64,000 bases of DNA, from positions 1-64,000 of the forward strand of contig CAVCWT010000005.1 in NCBI GenBank assembly GCA_963605745.1, given 5' to 3'. The notes under the pieces are model-generated. The model saw only the letters and a list, made by a program, of their open reading frames with translations, did no database searches and was not told the DNA's origin. The position numbers and the translations under genes were made by a program. Shown here piece after piece: positions 41,472 to 49,758 of the stretch. This DNA comes from CAG-791 sp963605745. GTDB lineage: Bacteria > Bacillota > Clostridia > Lachnospirales > Lachnospiraceae. The first letter of the stretch is position 1; each line of letters opens with the position of its first letter.

Positions 41472-42653
41472 TTAGGCTTGGTGTGAATGTTTCCCCAGCA
41501 AGTTCCTTACAACAACGAGCAAAAGGAGCGTAATGATCATGTCAGGCAGAGTATTGCCTACCGGAGTGTCAATCTGCATCAGCAGGCGGTAGATGCAAAA
41601 GCCCGCGAGCCAGACGATGAGATTGATCCGGTCACTGCGCTTGTCATGGTTGCCATTGAGGATAAAGTAGTCCCCAATCTGAACGGCAATCATCGGTGCA
41701 AAAACGGAACCGATCAGATACAGGAAATCAGTGATATCATCCATGGGGAAAACCATCGCACAGGCAGTGCCGAGAACAGTCACCGCGACAGCGGCCCACT
41801 TTCCTTTGATCTTTGAGGAAACGGATTCTGCAGAAATGCCGGCAGAATAGGCATCCAGGAAGGTTGTGGTGACGGTGGAAAATACGATGATGACAAGCCC
41901 TGCAAGGCCGAGACCGGATTTTACCATGATGGCGGCAATGTCGGTCTCACCGGTATAAAGAACTGCGCCAAGGCCGATGACATACATGAAGATGCTGACA
42001 AGGCTGTAGGTTATGACGCTTACGATGGTCGCCTTTGCAGGCTCTCTGGCTTCCTTTGTGTAATCACTGATCAGAGGCAGCCAGGAAAGTGGCATGGCAA
42101 CGGCCAGCTCTACGGCAGCGCCAAAGCTCATGGAATCCTCTGCTGCCGCATAGACTGCGGCATTTCCCGAAAAGAAGATCACCTTGCACAAAACCAGTGT
42201 CAGGACAAAAAGTGCGGCCATGGCGATGGTGTTGACTTTCCCGAGATTGGTCAGGCCGATGAGAATCCATACCAGAATCAGGACGCCGATGACAAGAGCC
42301 CAGATCCATACGCCGGAGGAAAAGATCTGATTGGCAGCAAGTGCGCCATCATAAATCATAATGGCGGTCCAGCCAAGGAGCTGTGCCACATTGAGGATGG
42401 CAAAAAGAAGGCAGCCCTTTGGACCAAAGCTTATGCGAACCGTTTCCATGGAACTCTTTTGTTCTCTGGCGCCGATCATACCTGCAAAATACATTAAGAC
42501 TGCACCGATAAGGTGTCCCAGCAAAATGGCCGAAAGGGCTTTTGCAAATCCCAGATCCGCAAAGTAGGTTCCTGTCAGAATCTCTGCGATGGAAAGTCCT
42601 GCGCCAAACCAGATTAATCCGTTGCTGAAGGTACTCGTCCCTTGTCTGTTCAT
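41472..42653 (-). CDS. cytX: Putative hydroxymethylpyrimidine permease (CytX, NCS1 family)
   Basis: 393 aa, about 12 helices. NCS1 permease of the codB-like type found in thiamine operons and named CytX. Marks: WFGAGLSIAEILTGTYFADLG, PLSWLPLISDYTKEA and DAYSAGISAES. It overlaps the end of thiD by 4 nt (ATGA), so import of HMP and its phosphorylation are coupled. Confidence 0.9.
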   Translation of the reverse strand: MNRQGTSTFSNGLIWFGAGLSIAEILTGTYFADLGFAKALSAILLGHLIGAVLMYFAGMIGAREQKSSMETVRISFGPKGCLLFAILNVAQLLGWTAIMIYDGALAANQIFSSGVWIWALVIGVLILVWILIGLTNLGKVNTIAMAALFVLTLVLCKVIFFSGNAAVYAAAEDSMSFGAAVELAVAMPLSWLPLISDYTKEAREPAKATIVSVITYSLVSIFMYVIGLGAVLYTGETDIAAIMVKSGLGLAGLVIIVFSTVTTTFLDAYSAGISAESVSSKIKGKWAAVAVTVLGTACAMVFPMDDITDFLYLIGSVFAPMIAVQIGDYFILNGNHDKRSDRINLIVWLAGFCIYRLLMQIDTPVGNTLPDMIITLLLLVVVRNLLGKHSHQA

Positions 42654-43468
42654 CGATTCTCCTTTCCTGCGGCAGAAAAATCTCCGTCAATGGCAAATGC
42701 ATGATTCATAGGACCGCTCCCTTTCCCCAGATTCAACTGGGCAGCAAGAGCGCCGGAGATGTAATTTTTAGCATAAAGAACCGAATCGGCAAGGCAATAT
42801 CCCTTGGCAAGGTTGGAGGCAATGGCGCTGGACAAAGTGCAGCCTGTGCCGTGCGTGTTGGGATTGTCAATGCGTTTTCCATAAAACCAGACGGCGCCGC
42901 TTTCTTTGGAGTAGAGCAGGTCATTGGCATCATTGATCTGATGGCCGCCCTTTAACAGAACGCTGCAAGGATAGTTCTCACAGATGATGGCTGCAGCCTT
43001 CTCCATGTCCGCAGCCGTTTCGATGGTAAGGCCGGACAGAATCTGCGCTTCCGGAATGTTCGGTGTGATCAGAGTCGCTAAGGGTAATAATTCACTTTTC
43101 AAGGTGCTGACGGCCTGGTCCTCCATGAGCTTTGCCCCGCTGGTTGCTACCATAACAGGGTCCACAACGATATTGGACGCCTGATAGAAGGTCAGCTTTG
43201 CAGCGATGACATGAATGAGCTCGTCGGAAGCGACCATGCCGATTTTGACTGCATCCGGAAAGATATCGGTAAAAATACTGTCCAGCTGTTCTCCTAGAAA
43301 AGCAGATGTTACGGTCATAATATCTGTGACGCCGGTCGTATTTTGGGCAGTAAGAGCCGTGATGGCGCTCATGGCATATACGCCATTGGCGGTCATTGTC
43401 TTGATATCTGCCTGGATGCCGGCGCCTCCGCAGGAATCGCTCCCTGCGATTGTTAATGCTGTGTTCAT
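42650..43468 (-). CDS. thiD: Hydroxymethylpyrimidine (phosphate) kinase
   Basis: 272 aa. Two-step phosphorylation of HMP. ALTIAGSDSCGGAGIQADIKTM opens the protein, with GVYAMSAITALTAQNT, VVDPVMVATSG, ITPNIPEA, LLKGGH and the anion hole NTHGTGCTLSSAIASNLA. Start 43468 has AAGGAGG 6 nt upstream, so a longer frame through the tandem repeat is rejected. Confidence 0.95.
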   Translation of the reverse strand: MNTALTIAGSDSCGGAGIQADIKTMTANGVYAMSAITALTAQNTTGVTDIMTVTSAFLGEQLDSIFTDIFPDAVKIGMVASDELIHVIAAKLTFYQASNIVVDPVMVATSGAKLMEDQAVSTLKSELLPLATLITPNIPEAQILSGLTIETAADMEKAAAIICENYPCSVLLKGGHQINDANDLLYSKESGAVWFYGKRIDNPNTHGTGCTLSSAIASNLAKGYCLADSVLYAKNYISGALAAQLNLGKGSGPMNHAFAIDGDFSAAGKENR

Positions 43469-43580
43469 AATGAAACCTCCTTTTAAGTGAATCAGTGCAT
43501 TAATTTTGTATAGCGACAAAAGGTGGTGCCCCCGATCTGCCGCTATGATATTCTGTTGTATTCGCTGAATGTGATTTGCC

Positions 43581-43636
43581 GCAATTGTTTTGCTGCAATT
43601 GGTTTGTTGCAATTGGTTTACTGCAATCGGCTTGCG
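43581..43636 (-). repeat. 14-bp tandem repeat between thiE and thiD
   Basis: On the thiD strand the units read ATTGCAGTAAACCA, ATTGCAACAAACCA, ATTGCAGCAAAACA, flanked by partial units. The unit resembles the 14-bp repeat upstream of trpC (consensus TTGCAGNAAACNA). Confidence 0.8.
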
Positions 43637-43655
43637 GTAATTGATATGATTGGGA

Positions 43656-44273
43656 TTACAGCCGGCAGGCCGCTTCCTTTAGCTGTGCAGCAGCCTGCCG
43701 GATATCAGGCTGCGCGAAAATACCGCTGACGACAGCCACGCCGGAAAGACCGGTATGGGAGAGCTGCATGACATTACCTTCATCAATGCCGCCGATTGCA
43801 ACGACAGGAATGGATACGCTCTCACAGATCTTTTTAAATAACGAGAGCTCCATCGGCCTGGCATCCTTTTTGGTGGTGGTTCCAAAGACTGCACCGCTCC
43901 CGAGGTAATCAGCGCCGGCGGTCTCTGCCGAAAGGGCCTGCTCCAGAGTCCTTGCAGTGGCTCCGATGATTTTACCTTGGCCAAGGATGCTCCTTGCTGC
44001 GCTGACAGCCAGATCAGACGGTCCAACATGAACGCCGTCCGCGTCGATTTCGCGGGCGAGATCGACATAATCATTGACGATAAAGGGAACGTGGAAGGAA
44101 GCGCACAGCTCTTTTAAAGCCAGGGCCTCCTTGATCGAAATGTCCGTTTTCTGCCGGTACTGGACCATGGTGACGCCGCCCTCTAAGGCCAGACGCACCT
44201 GGTCAAGGAGTGTGGCCTTGCCGGTCCAGGTTTTATCGGTAATGGCATAGAGCCGTAAGTGTTCCGGATTCAT
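43656..44273 (-). CDS. thiE: Thiamine-phosphate synthase
   Basis: 205 aa. Joins HMP-PP and thiazole phosphate. Marks: RLYAITD, GVTMVQYRQK, LCASFHVPFIVNDYVDLA, ADGVHVGPSD, GATARTLEQA, YLGSGAVFGTTTKKDA and VVAIGGI. AAGGAG lies 7 nt before ATG 44273. First gene after the TPP riboswitch. Confidence 0.96.
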   Translation of the reverse strand: MNPEHLRLYAITDKTWTGKATLLDQVRLALEGGVTMVQYRQKTDISIKEALALKELCASFHVPFIVNDYVDLAREIDADGVHVGPSDLAVSAARSILGQGKIIGATARTLEQALSAETAGADYLGSGAVFGTTTKKDARPMELSLFKKICESVSIPVVAIGGIDEGNVMQLSHTGLSGVAVVSGIFAQPDIRQAAAQLKEAACRL

Positions 44274-44334
44274 CGATTCTCCTTCCGTATCTATTCAGCA
44301 TCTCATCTCAAATGCTGCGCATTATCGATGAGAT

Positions 44335-44432
44335 TGGCCAGAGCCCCTTCGGGTCTTGGCCACAGAACGATTTCCCTCGAGAACGTGCCCGTAAACGGTC
44401 AGTTCTCTCTGGAAATCGTTCTGTGCTGAACA
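44335..44432. repeat. Two-hairpin TGGCCA-family repeat, copy C
   Basis: Hairpin 1 (44336-44361) pairs TGGCCAGAGCCCC with GGGTCTTGGCCA around TTCG. Hairpin 2 (44362-44424) has 14-bp perfect arms ACAGAACGATTTCC/GGAAATCGTTCTGT. It ends GCTGAACA. It lies between the thi riboswitch terminator and thiE, so the operon leader carries it in antisense orientation. Confidence 0.7.
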
Positions 44433-44467
44433 AAAACAAAAGAGCGGATCCCCGCAGGAATCCGCTC
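44431..44467 (-). terminator. Terminator controlled by the thiE TPP riboswitch
   Basis: Minus-strand stem GAGCGGATTCC/GGGATCCGCTC followed by TTTTGTTTTTG. It sits about 25 nt after the aptamer, in keeping with transcriptional control. Confidence 0.85.
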
Positions 44468-44489
44468 ATTGCACATAAATACACCTAGC

Positions 44490-44585
44490 TGATATTTCCC
44501 TACGTTGGCATTATCCAAATCAGGTTACGGGTCAAAGCACACAGCTTACTCTCAGCCCACTTTTGTGAGCTCCCCTGTTGTGATT
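44490..44585 (-). promoter_or_regulatory. TPP riboswitch of thiE-thiD-cytX-thiW-thiM
   Basis: THI-box core on the minus strand: GGGGAGCTCAC, GGGCTGAGAGT, TTTGACCCGTAACCTGATTT, GGATAATGCCAACGTAGGGAA. Binding of thiamine pyrophosphate should favour the terminator at 44431-44467. Confidence 0.95.
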
Positions 44586-44656
44586 TTTATGACTGAAACT
44601 ATAGCACGATTCGGCTTAAATGCAAGAACGAATGTGACAGACGCGTGAATGGTAAG

Positions 44657-44692
44657 CGCTGTATTAATTATTTTGCAAACGCGGTACTAGCG
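44657..44692 (-). repeat. CTAGTAC-family element at the end of the TVP38 gene
   Basis: On the minus strand CGCTAGTACCGCGTTTGCAAA continues through AATAATTAATACAGCG. It shares the stretch TTATTTTGCAAACGC.GTACTAG with 26133-26156. Its TAG is the stop codon of the gene at 44687-45400. Confidence 0.6.
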
Positions 44693-45400
44693 TTTCTTCC
44701 TGCGGTAGAAGAGGAATCCGCAGACAGAAAGGACTCCGGTCAGGGCAAGGATCAGGACAAAGCCACTGTAGTTGCGGCTTTCCAGAGCAGTTCCGCTAAG
44801 GGCCGTCAGATAAATGGCAGGGAATCTTGCGATGGCAGTAATGGGAACCCATTTCTGCCAGGGAAGGTCCGTAAGACCTGCGGCATAGGAGATGAGATCC
44901 TTTGGCGTGCCGGGAATCAGGAACAGCAGAAATAGCAGTGCTTCCAGTTTCTCCGAGGAATGAAGGAAACGTACTTCGGCCAGCTCCTTTGCAGAAAAGA
45001 ACATCTCTGCAAAACGCCCGCCGATTTTCCTTGTAAGGAGGAATACCAAAAGGCTGCCGAGGGTCATGGCAAGGTCACAGATGAGGGCTCCGCGAAAGGC
45101 TCCGTACAGGTAGCCGCCTGCAATTTCGAAAGGACCGCCGGGAACAATGGCCGCCAGAATCTGAAGGATGACCAGAAGCATATAGACCAGTACACCCCAT
45201 ATCCCCTGACTTTTGATATAGGCTTCCAGGGACTCGGCATCCTTTGCGACGCGAAGGAGCGGGATGCCGATGGCGAGCATGATGAGTGCCATCACGGCAA
45301 GGACGAGCGCAATAAAGAGGATTCCTTTGACTTTGACAGGCAGCTTGTCTGTGAATCTTCGTGCGTTGTTTTCAGAATGTTTTTTCATAGCGTTTTGCAT
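44687..45400 (-). CDS. TVP38/TMEM64 family (DedA-like, VTT domain) membrane protein
   Basis: 237 aa. An N-terminal basic region and first helix, then the VTT domain core: VPGGPFEIAGGYLYGAFRGALICDLAMTLGSLLVFLLTR and LFLIPGTPKDLISYAAGLT, with the membrane re-entrant F/GTPK motif. Members are proposed lipid scramblases or transporters. GGAGG lies 6 nt before ATG 45400. Bases 45401-45627 upstream show no gene. Confidence 0.88.
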   Translation of the reverse strand: MQNAMKKHSENNARRFTDKLPVKVKGILFIALVLAVMALIMLAIGIPLLRVAKDAESLEAYIKSQGIWGVLVYMLLVILQILAAIVPGGPFEIAGGYLYGAFRGALICDLAMTLGSLLVFLLTRKIGGRFAEMFFSAKELAEVRFLHSSEKLEALLFLLFLIPGTPKDLISYAAGLTDLPWQKWVPITAIARFPAIYLTALSGTALESRNYSGFVLILALTGVLSVCGFLFYRRKKR

Positions 45401-45627
45401 GTTTCCTCCGTTGCTCTACCTCTCCCTAAGAATGTGATTCGGATATTATAACGCAGCTGGGGAATAGAGAATCTGAAATTTTTGTATCCATTTGTAGCTA
45501 CTCAGTAATGTTGAATAGCTATGCAACTGTGTGCGCTTGACAGTAGTTTGGGATGGGACTATGTTATGTCTGTTACGTAAATGCAGCTGCTGCCGCAGCT
45601 GTTTGATATTGTGGTAACTGTTTAGCA

Positions 45628-45689
45628 CACATCTCAAATTGGTACTCAAAAATGACCGGTGCCATTTTCGAGTACCAATTTAAGATGTG
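45628..45689. repeat. Large palindromic hairpin
   Basis: Arms CACATCTCAAATTGGTACTC and GAGTACCAATTTAAGATGTG, extended inward by AAAATG/CATTTT. It directly precedes the two-hairpin element D and the thiT riboswitch. Confidence 0.75.
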
Positions 45690-45691
45690 AC

Positions 45692-45789
45692 TGGCCAGAG
45701 AGGCTTTGCCCCTTGGCCGTCTGCCTGTTTCAATCATGAATTCGTCTGCGGGGCAGCCGATTCATGCTGAAACAGGCAGATGCTAAACA
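45692..45789. repeat. Two-hairpin TGGCCA-family repeat, copy D
   Basis: Hairpin 1 TGGCCAGAGAGGC...CCTTGGCC (45692-45718); hairpin 2 CTGCCTGTTTCAATCATGAA...TTCATGCTGAAACAGGCAG (45721-45779); then ATGCTAAACAG. The best-preserved copy in the window. Confidence 0.75.
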
Positions 45790-45797
45790 GATACATA

Positions 45798-45908
45798 TTG
45801 CGCTAGGGGAGCGAACGCTGAGAATTGCTGCCGGGCGGCCGTAAGAGGCCCAAGAGGCAGCAAGACCCTTATTACTTGAACCGGATAATACCGGCGGAAG
45901 GAAGCAAG
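45798..45908 (+). promoter_or_regulatory. TPP riboswitch of thiT
   Basis: CTAGGGGAGC, CGCTGAGAATTG, AAGACCCTTATTACTTGAA and CCGGATAATACCGGCGGAAGGAA form a complete THI-box; TTGC and GCAA can close P1. It controls the thiamine transporter that follows. Confidence 0.95.
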
Positions 45909-45996
45909 GTCCATTGCAGAAGGCTGCGTTTGTAAAGGCTCAGGATCGGAGCCGGAGCAGACTGTGAGAGCAGGCAATGTAAGGGCCGACCGATCC

Positions 45997-46027
45997 CCTC
46001 CTGCGTTTTTATGAAGGAGGTTTTTTT
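45997..46027 (+). terminator. thiT expression platform: terminator that includes the ribosome site
   Basis: Hairpin CCTCCT...AGGAGG (45997-46020) followed by seven T ending directly at the ATG of thiT. The right arm is the Shine-Dalgarno sequence, so the same hairpin can stop transcription and hide the ribosome site. Confidence 0.8.
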
Positions 46028-46693
46028 ATGTCACTTTTTGCAACGCTTGCCGAAGACGGCAGCTATTCACTCACCGGTGCGGGTTACACCGTCCTGGTTC
46101 TCATTATGCTGGCCCTGCTCCTTGTGGCCTGCTATGTCACAAAGGCAGATCAGAAGGGCAAAACAGGAACGCGCCGCCTTGTATTTTCTGCTATGGCCAT
46201 GGCTCTTGCCTTCGTTACCAGCTTTATCAAATTCCTGAGCCTTCCCATGGGCGGCAGCATCACGTTATTTTCCATGTTCTTTATTTGCCTCATCGGTTAC
46301 TGGTACGGCCTTCGCTCAGGACTGATGGCAGCGGTTGCCTACGGTATTTTGCAGCTGGTGACAGGACCGTATATCATCAGCATGCCGCAGATGCTGTGTG
46401 ATTATATCTTTGCTTTTGGTGCGTTGGGACTGTCCGGAATCTTCAGCAATTCCAGATACGGTCTGGTAAAGGGGTATCTGGTCGGTGTGGCAGGACGATT
46501 CGTGTTTGCCTTTTTGTCCGGTTTGATCTTCTTTGGTCAGTATGCACCGGAAGGAATGAGCCCCGCAGTGTATTCGGCGTCGTATAATGGAATCTATATC
46601 TTTACAGAGGCGATCATTACGGTAATCATTATCCTGCTCCCGCCGGTGGCCAAGGCCCTTACCCGCTGCAAGACGCTGGCAACGCAGGAATAG
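46028..46693 (+). CDS. thiT: Thiamine transporter ThiT (ECF S component)
   Basis: 221 aa, six helices. Family marks: FVTSFIKFLSLPMGGSITLFSMFFICLIGYWYGLRSGLMAAVAYGILQLV, GPYIISMPQMLCDYIFAFGALGLSGIF and GRFVFAFLSGLIFFGQYAP. It works with an ECF module encoded elsewhere. The N-terminal 40 residues before the conserved core include one additional helix. Confidence 0.92.
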   Translation: MSLFATLAEDGSYSLTGAGYTVLVLIMLALLLVACYVTKADQKGKTGTRRLVFSAMAMALAFVTSFIKFLSLPMGGSITLFSMFFICLIGYWYGLRSGLMAAVAYGILQLVTGPYIISMPQMLCDYIFAFGALGLSGIFSNSRYGLVKGYLVGVAGRFVFAFLSGLIFFGQYAPEGMSPAVYSASYNGIYIFTEAIITVIIILLPPVAKALTRCKTLATQE

Positions 46694-46733
46694 ATGCGAT
46701 TTTTGATGCGTGCTATCAGGAATGAGAAGGAAT

Positions 46734-47294
46734 ATGAGCAGAAAACAGCAGGCAGTCTGGACACTTCCCAAAGAGGTCCTCGATGAAGAGGGCTACATTA
46801 TTGATCAGGGGCATATGGATCAGATTCCCTTTGGCTGGTTCAGCACAAGGGAAAAGGGATGCGGCTGGATTGCAGCCTATAACCTTCTGAAGATGAACGG
46901 GCTGGAGGAGCCTCCGCAGCAGGTGCTGCGGGAGGTTCAGCGCTATGGCATGCCCGGAAAGGCGCTGGGACAGGAGCTGGTCTGGCTCCTGTTCTATCTC
47001 AAAATGAAACGCTTTCAGATTCGCATCTCCAGGCCGGGGTATCAGGGGTGCGAGGGTATTCTCAAGGAATATCCGACGGGGATTCTCATGTATCTGCATA
47101 GAAGAGGCGCACACTATGCGGCCTACCATGCAGTGGATGATAAGACCGTGCACTTATACAATGCCGTCTACCAAAAGAAAAATCACATCGTTCCGATCCG
47201 AACCTTTCTAAAGGAGCATACGGCACTGCATGGCTGCATCATGATCGGCTGCAGGCCGAAGGTAGCAGCACTGCAGTCTGCGAAAAGATCATAA
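46734..47294 (+). CDS. Hypothetical protein with papain/C39-like Cys-His pattern
   Basis: 186 aa. GCGWIAAYNLLKMNG resembles the Cys helix of C39-type and related cysteine peptidases (Cys near residue 43), and GAHYAAYHAVDDKTVHLYNAVY gives a His and an Asn or Asp in the expected order. No signal peptide. Start 46734 has GAGAAGGA upstream. It lies 40 nt after thiT and may be co-transcribed with it. Enzymatic activity is inference; the family is not one I can name. Confidence 0.65.
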   Translation: MSRKQQAVWTLPKEVLDEEGYIIDQGHMDQIPFGWFSTREKGCGWIAAYNLLKMNGLEEPPQQVLREVQRYGMPGKALGQELVWLLFYLKMKRFQIRISRPGYQGCEGILKEYPTGILMYLHRRGAHYAAYHAVDDKTVHLYNAVYQKKNHIVPIRTFLKEHTALHGCIMIGCRPKVAALQSAKRS

Positions 47295-47331
47295 AAAACG
47301 CCTCAGCCGGACAAAATGGCTGAGGCGTTTC
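47295..47331. terminator. Bidirectional terminator
   Basis: Stem AAACGCCTCAGCC/GGCTGAGGCGTTT with an A run before and TTT after, between convergent genes. Confidence 0.8.
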
Positions 47332-47389
47332 AAAAACAGAAAATCGAGATGGGAGCTGAATCGTTCCGAATTTGCCAAAATTGTGGAAT

Positions 47390-48088
47390 CTATTTCGCAT
47401 TCGTTTTTTTGTAGTACACAAGACAGGCTGCGGCAAAAACTGCTGCTGCAACGACGGTGAGAACCAGGATCAGGGAGCCGGCGAGTGCCGTCAGACCCAG
47501 CGCCTCATAGAAGGTGTACACGCCAAAGACTGCAAAGATGGCAAAGGAGAGCTTGTTCAGGATGCCCTCCGGAGCCTTGCTCTTTAAGAGATATCCTACG
47601 AGCATGCCGACAATGTCTGCGATGAACAGGCCGATGGAACATCCGAGCCATACGATGATGCCGACCAGAAGGCGGCTGGAACCCGGATTGGCTGCGATCT
47701 CATTGGCACCGAAGGTGATGGCCGTGAGCTGTGTTTTGTCTCCGAGCTCTGCGATAAAGAAGGTGCAAAAGACAGCAAGAGGAGCGAATCCAATGCCGTT
47801 CTCCTTGGCCTCTTCCTCTTCATCATCCTCTGGCTTTAAAGCCGTGATAGCAAAATACATAAAGGCTGCAGCGGCAATGAATTTAATGAGCCACTCCGGA
47901 ATCAGGGCCCCAACAAGGCCGCCTGCAAGGACCGCCAGTCCGTTCAGCACCAGGATGGCAACGGCGGTGCCGAGGATGATGTCCTTTAATTTAAATTTCG
48001 ATGTCAGAGCGACCAGCATCAGCTGCGTCTTGTCACCCATTTCTGCAACGAACTCTGTGAACAATACCTTTAAGAATAACAGAATCAT
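47390..48088 (-). CDS. TMEM165/GDT1 (UPF0016) family cation transporter
   Basis: 232 aa, two halves each with the signature E-x-G-D-K-T: EMGDKTQLMLVALTS near residue 16 and ELGDKTQLTAITFGA near residue 113. The family moves Mn2+ or Ca2+ in exchange for protons; bacterial MneA-type members export Mn2+. An acidic loop (DDEEEEAKE) separates the halves. About 100 nt downstream of the CaCA gene on the same strand, with a hairpin in the gap, so probably under the same manganese riboswitch. Confidence 0.9.
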   Translation of the reverse strand: MILLFLKVLFTEFVAEMGDKTQLMLVALTSKFKLKDIILGTAVAILVLNGLAVLAGGLVGALIPEWLIKFIAAAAFMYFAITALKPEDDEEEEAKENGIGFAPLAVFCTFFIAELGDKTQLTAITFGANEIAANPGSSRLLVGIIVWLGCSIGLFIADIVGMLVGYLLKSKAPEGILNKLSFAIFAVFGVYTFYEALGLTALAGSLILVLTVVAAAVFAAACLVYYKKTNAK

Positions 48089-48186
48089 GATGTTCTCCTT
48101 TGAGATGTGTCAGCTGTGAAAGTGTCATAGACACTCTCGCAGCTGATTTACATTTGTGGTTGTGCGTGCCTAACAGGACCTGCGGA

Positions 48187-49191
48187 TTACCGCATGCAGA
48201 TGTATACGAGGTAAATTGCATAGAGCACGATCATCGCTGCGCCTTCGACCTTGTCGATCTTCTTTTTGGTTGCAGAGAAGATCCAGACGATAAAGGTGAA
48301 AACGAGCAGAACAACGATATCAATGATATTCTCTGTGATAACGGCAATCGGGCTGATGGTGCTGGCAATGCCAAGGACCATCAGAATGTTAAAGACGTTG
48401 GAGCCGACGGCATTGCCAAGGGCCATATCCACCTCATCCTTCCTTGCGGCAACAATGGAAGTGACGAGCTCGGGAAGAGAGGTTCCTACCGATACAATGG
48501 TGAGGCCGACCAGCGTCTGACTCATACCAAGTTCAATGGCGATCCTGCTCGCGGTATCAACGGTCAGGTCGCCGCCAAAGGCAATGGCAGCCGCACCGCC
48601 AACGATGAACACAAGAGATTTCCAGGTGGGAAGGAGCTGAATCTCTTCATCGCTGCCGCCTTCCACAGTGGCAGCCTCGCCGCGCTTTTGTGCAGCCAGG
48701 GTCATGCGAACCAGAACGAGGATATAGCCGATAAACAGTGCAATAAAGAGAAGACCATCCAGTCGGCCCAGTGTCATGCCGCTGGCGTCTGCGATGCCAA
48801 GGAGACCAAAGACCATCAGCAATACGGCACAGATGGCAGAAAAAGGAATGTCCTTGGTAATCGTCTGACGGCTGACCGCAACCGGAGTCATAACTGCACA
48901 GACGCCGATGACGACCATCAGATTAAAGATATTGGAGCCGGTGACGTTGCTGATAGCGAGCGTGTTGTTGTTGACGATGGAGGCCGTTACCGATACGGCG
49001 GTTTCGGGAAGAGAGGTTCCCATGGCTACCACCGTCAGTCCGATGATGATGGAAGGGACGTGGAATTGTTTTGCCACGCTGCTGGCACCTTCGACAAAGA
49101 AATCGGCACCCTTGATCAAAAGGGTGAAGCCAACTACGAGCAGCACCACCACAAGGGCAATGGGGGATTGATTGATCAGATTTTCGAGCAT
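48187..49191 (-). CDS. CaCA family Na+/Ca2+ (or Mn2+) exchanger, YrbG type
   Basis: 334 aa, ten helices in two repeats. Alpha repeats: GLTVVAMGTSLPETAVSVTASIVNNNTLAISNVTGSNIFN and GLTIVSVGTSLPELVTSIVAARKDEVDMALGNAVGSNVFNILMVLG. A charged cytoplasmic loop lies between. Normally ascribed to calcium; the probable Mn2+ riboswitch upstream suggests Mn2+ or mixed efflux here. Confidence 0.92.
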   Translation of the reverse strand: MLENLINQSPIALVVVLLVVGFTLLIKGADFFVEGASSVAKQFHVPSIIIGLTVVAMGTSLPETAVSVTASIVNNNTLAISNVTGSNIFNLMVVIGVCAVMTPVAVSRQTITKDIPFSAICAVLLMVFGLLGIADASGMTLGRLDGLLFIALFIGYILVLVRMTLAAQKRGEAATVEGGSDEEIQLLPTWKSLVFIVGGAAAIAFGGDLTVDTASRIAIELGMSQTLVGLTIVSVGTSLPELVTSIVAARKDEVDMALGNAVGSNVFNILMVLGIASTISPIAVITENIIDIVVLLVFTFIVWIFSATKKKIDKVEGAAMIVLYAIYLVYICMR

Positions 49192-49242
49192 AGAGTTCTC
49201 CTTTATATGTGTGGGTTAATGAAACTGCAGTGTATGCCAGTC

Positions 49243-49310
49243 ACTCACCATTTCCGATCATGAAGTCTTCGGCAGCCATCCAATTCATATCAAAATGGCA
49301 GGTGGTGAGT
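49243..49310. repeat. Long hairpin repeat, copy F
   Basis: Arms ACTCACCATTT..GATCATGAA and TTCATATC.AAATGG...GGTGGTGAGT with CTTCGG near the tip. The ATCATGAA core is shared with the hairpins at 22406 and 45721. Confidence 0.55.
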
Positions 49311-49352
49311 TATAAAAAGGTAACTGTTTAGCCACATGTGCTAAACAGAGAC

Positions 49353-49427
49353 AAAAAAGAGACCCATGTGTACGATCGAATACGGATTCATCAGAAAATC
49401 CGTATTCGATCTGTACACATGAGTCTC
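49353..49427 (-). terminator. Riboswitch terminator of the cation exporter operon
   Basis: Minus-strand stem with arms GAGACTCATGTGTACAGATC and GATCGTACACATGGGTCTC, extended inward by GAATACGGATT, followed by six T. Confidence 0.88.
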
Positions 49428-49523
49428 GTTCTTTAAGATTTGCCAGGCCGGCCTTAGAACACCAACCAGGATGTTGACAAATCACACTTTTGTGCGAACT
49501 ACTCCCTCACGGAGTAAAACCAC
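49428..49523 (-). promoter_or_regulatory. Probable yybP-ykoY manganese riboswitch
   Basis: On the minus strand the leader has GAGGGAGTAGTTCGC, GTCAACATCCTGG and GGCCGGCCTGGCAAATCTT, in the order of the yybP-ykoY motif (GGGGAGUA ... GUCAnnA ... CGGCCnnCnGGCAAGA). A terminator follows at once and the genes controlled are classic members of this regulon. Sequence agreement is partial, so the call rests on motif plus context. Confidence 0.7.
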
Positions 49524-49529
49524 TACTAC

Positions 49530-49558
49530 GAATATCAAAGGAAGGTACAGTTAGTCAA
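49530..49558 (-). promoter_or_regulatory. Putative promoter of the cation exporter operon
   Basis: TTGACT (49558-49553), 17-bp spacer, ATATTC (49535-49530) on the minus strand; the transcript would start just before the riboswitch. Bases 49559-49630 otherwise hold nothing recognised. Confidence 0.45.
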
Positions 49559-49758
49559 GGCAAAATAAAGTTTCATCAAAGCGCGGAGTAATCCAGGTAT
49601 CTTGGAGTCAAAAGGACTTTTGACCATAACAGATAATATTTGGTAATTCACTGCCGACTGGGGTAAAATAGAATGGCCTGTAAGACGTTGTTTTCACAGG
49701 AAAACGTAGTGTCATAAGTGTCATAAGAGAGGAGCTGTTGGAACAGCAGGAGGATGCC

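Noticed and set aside
47514..49263. Long plus-strand frames opposite the TMEM165 and CaCA genes (including one of 387 codons)
   Set aside because: Mirror frames of membrane protein genes with Asp/His/Asn-rich composition and no ribosome sites.
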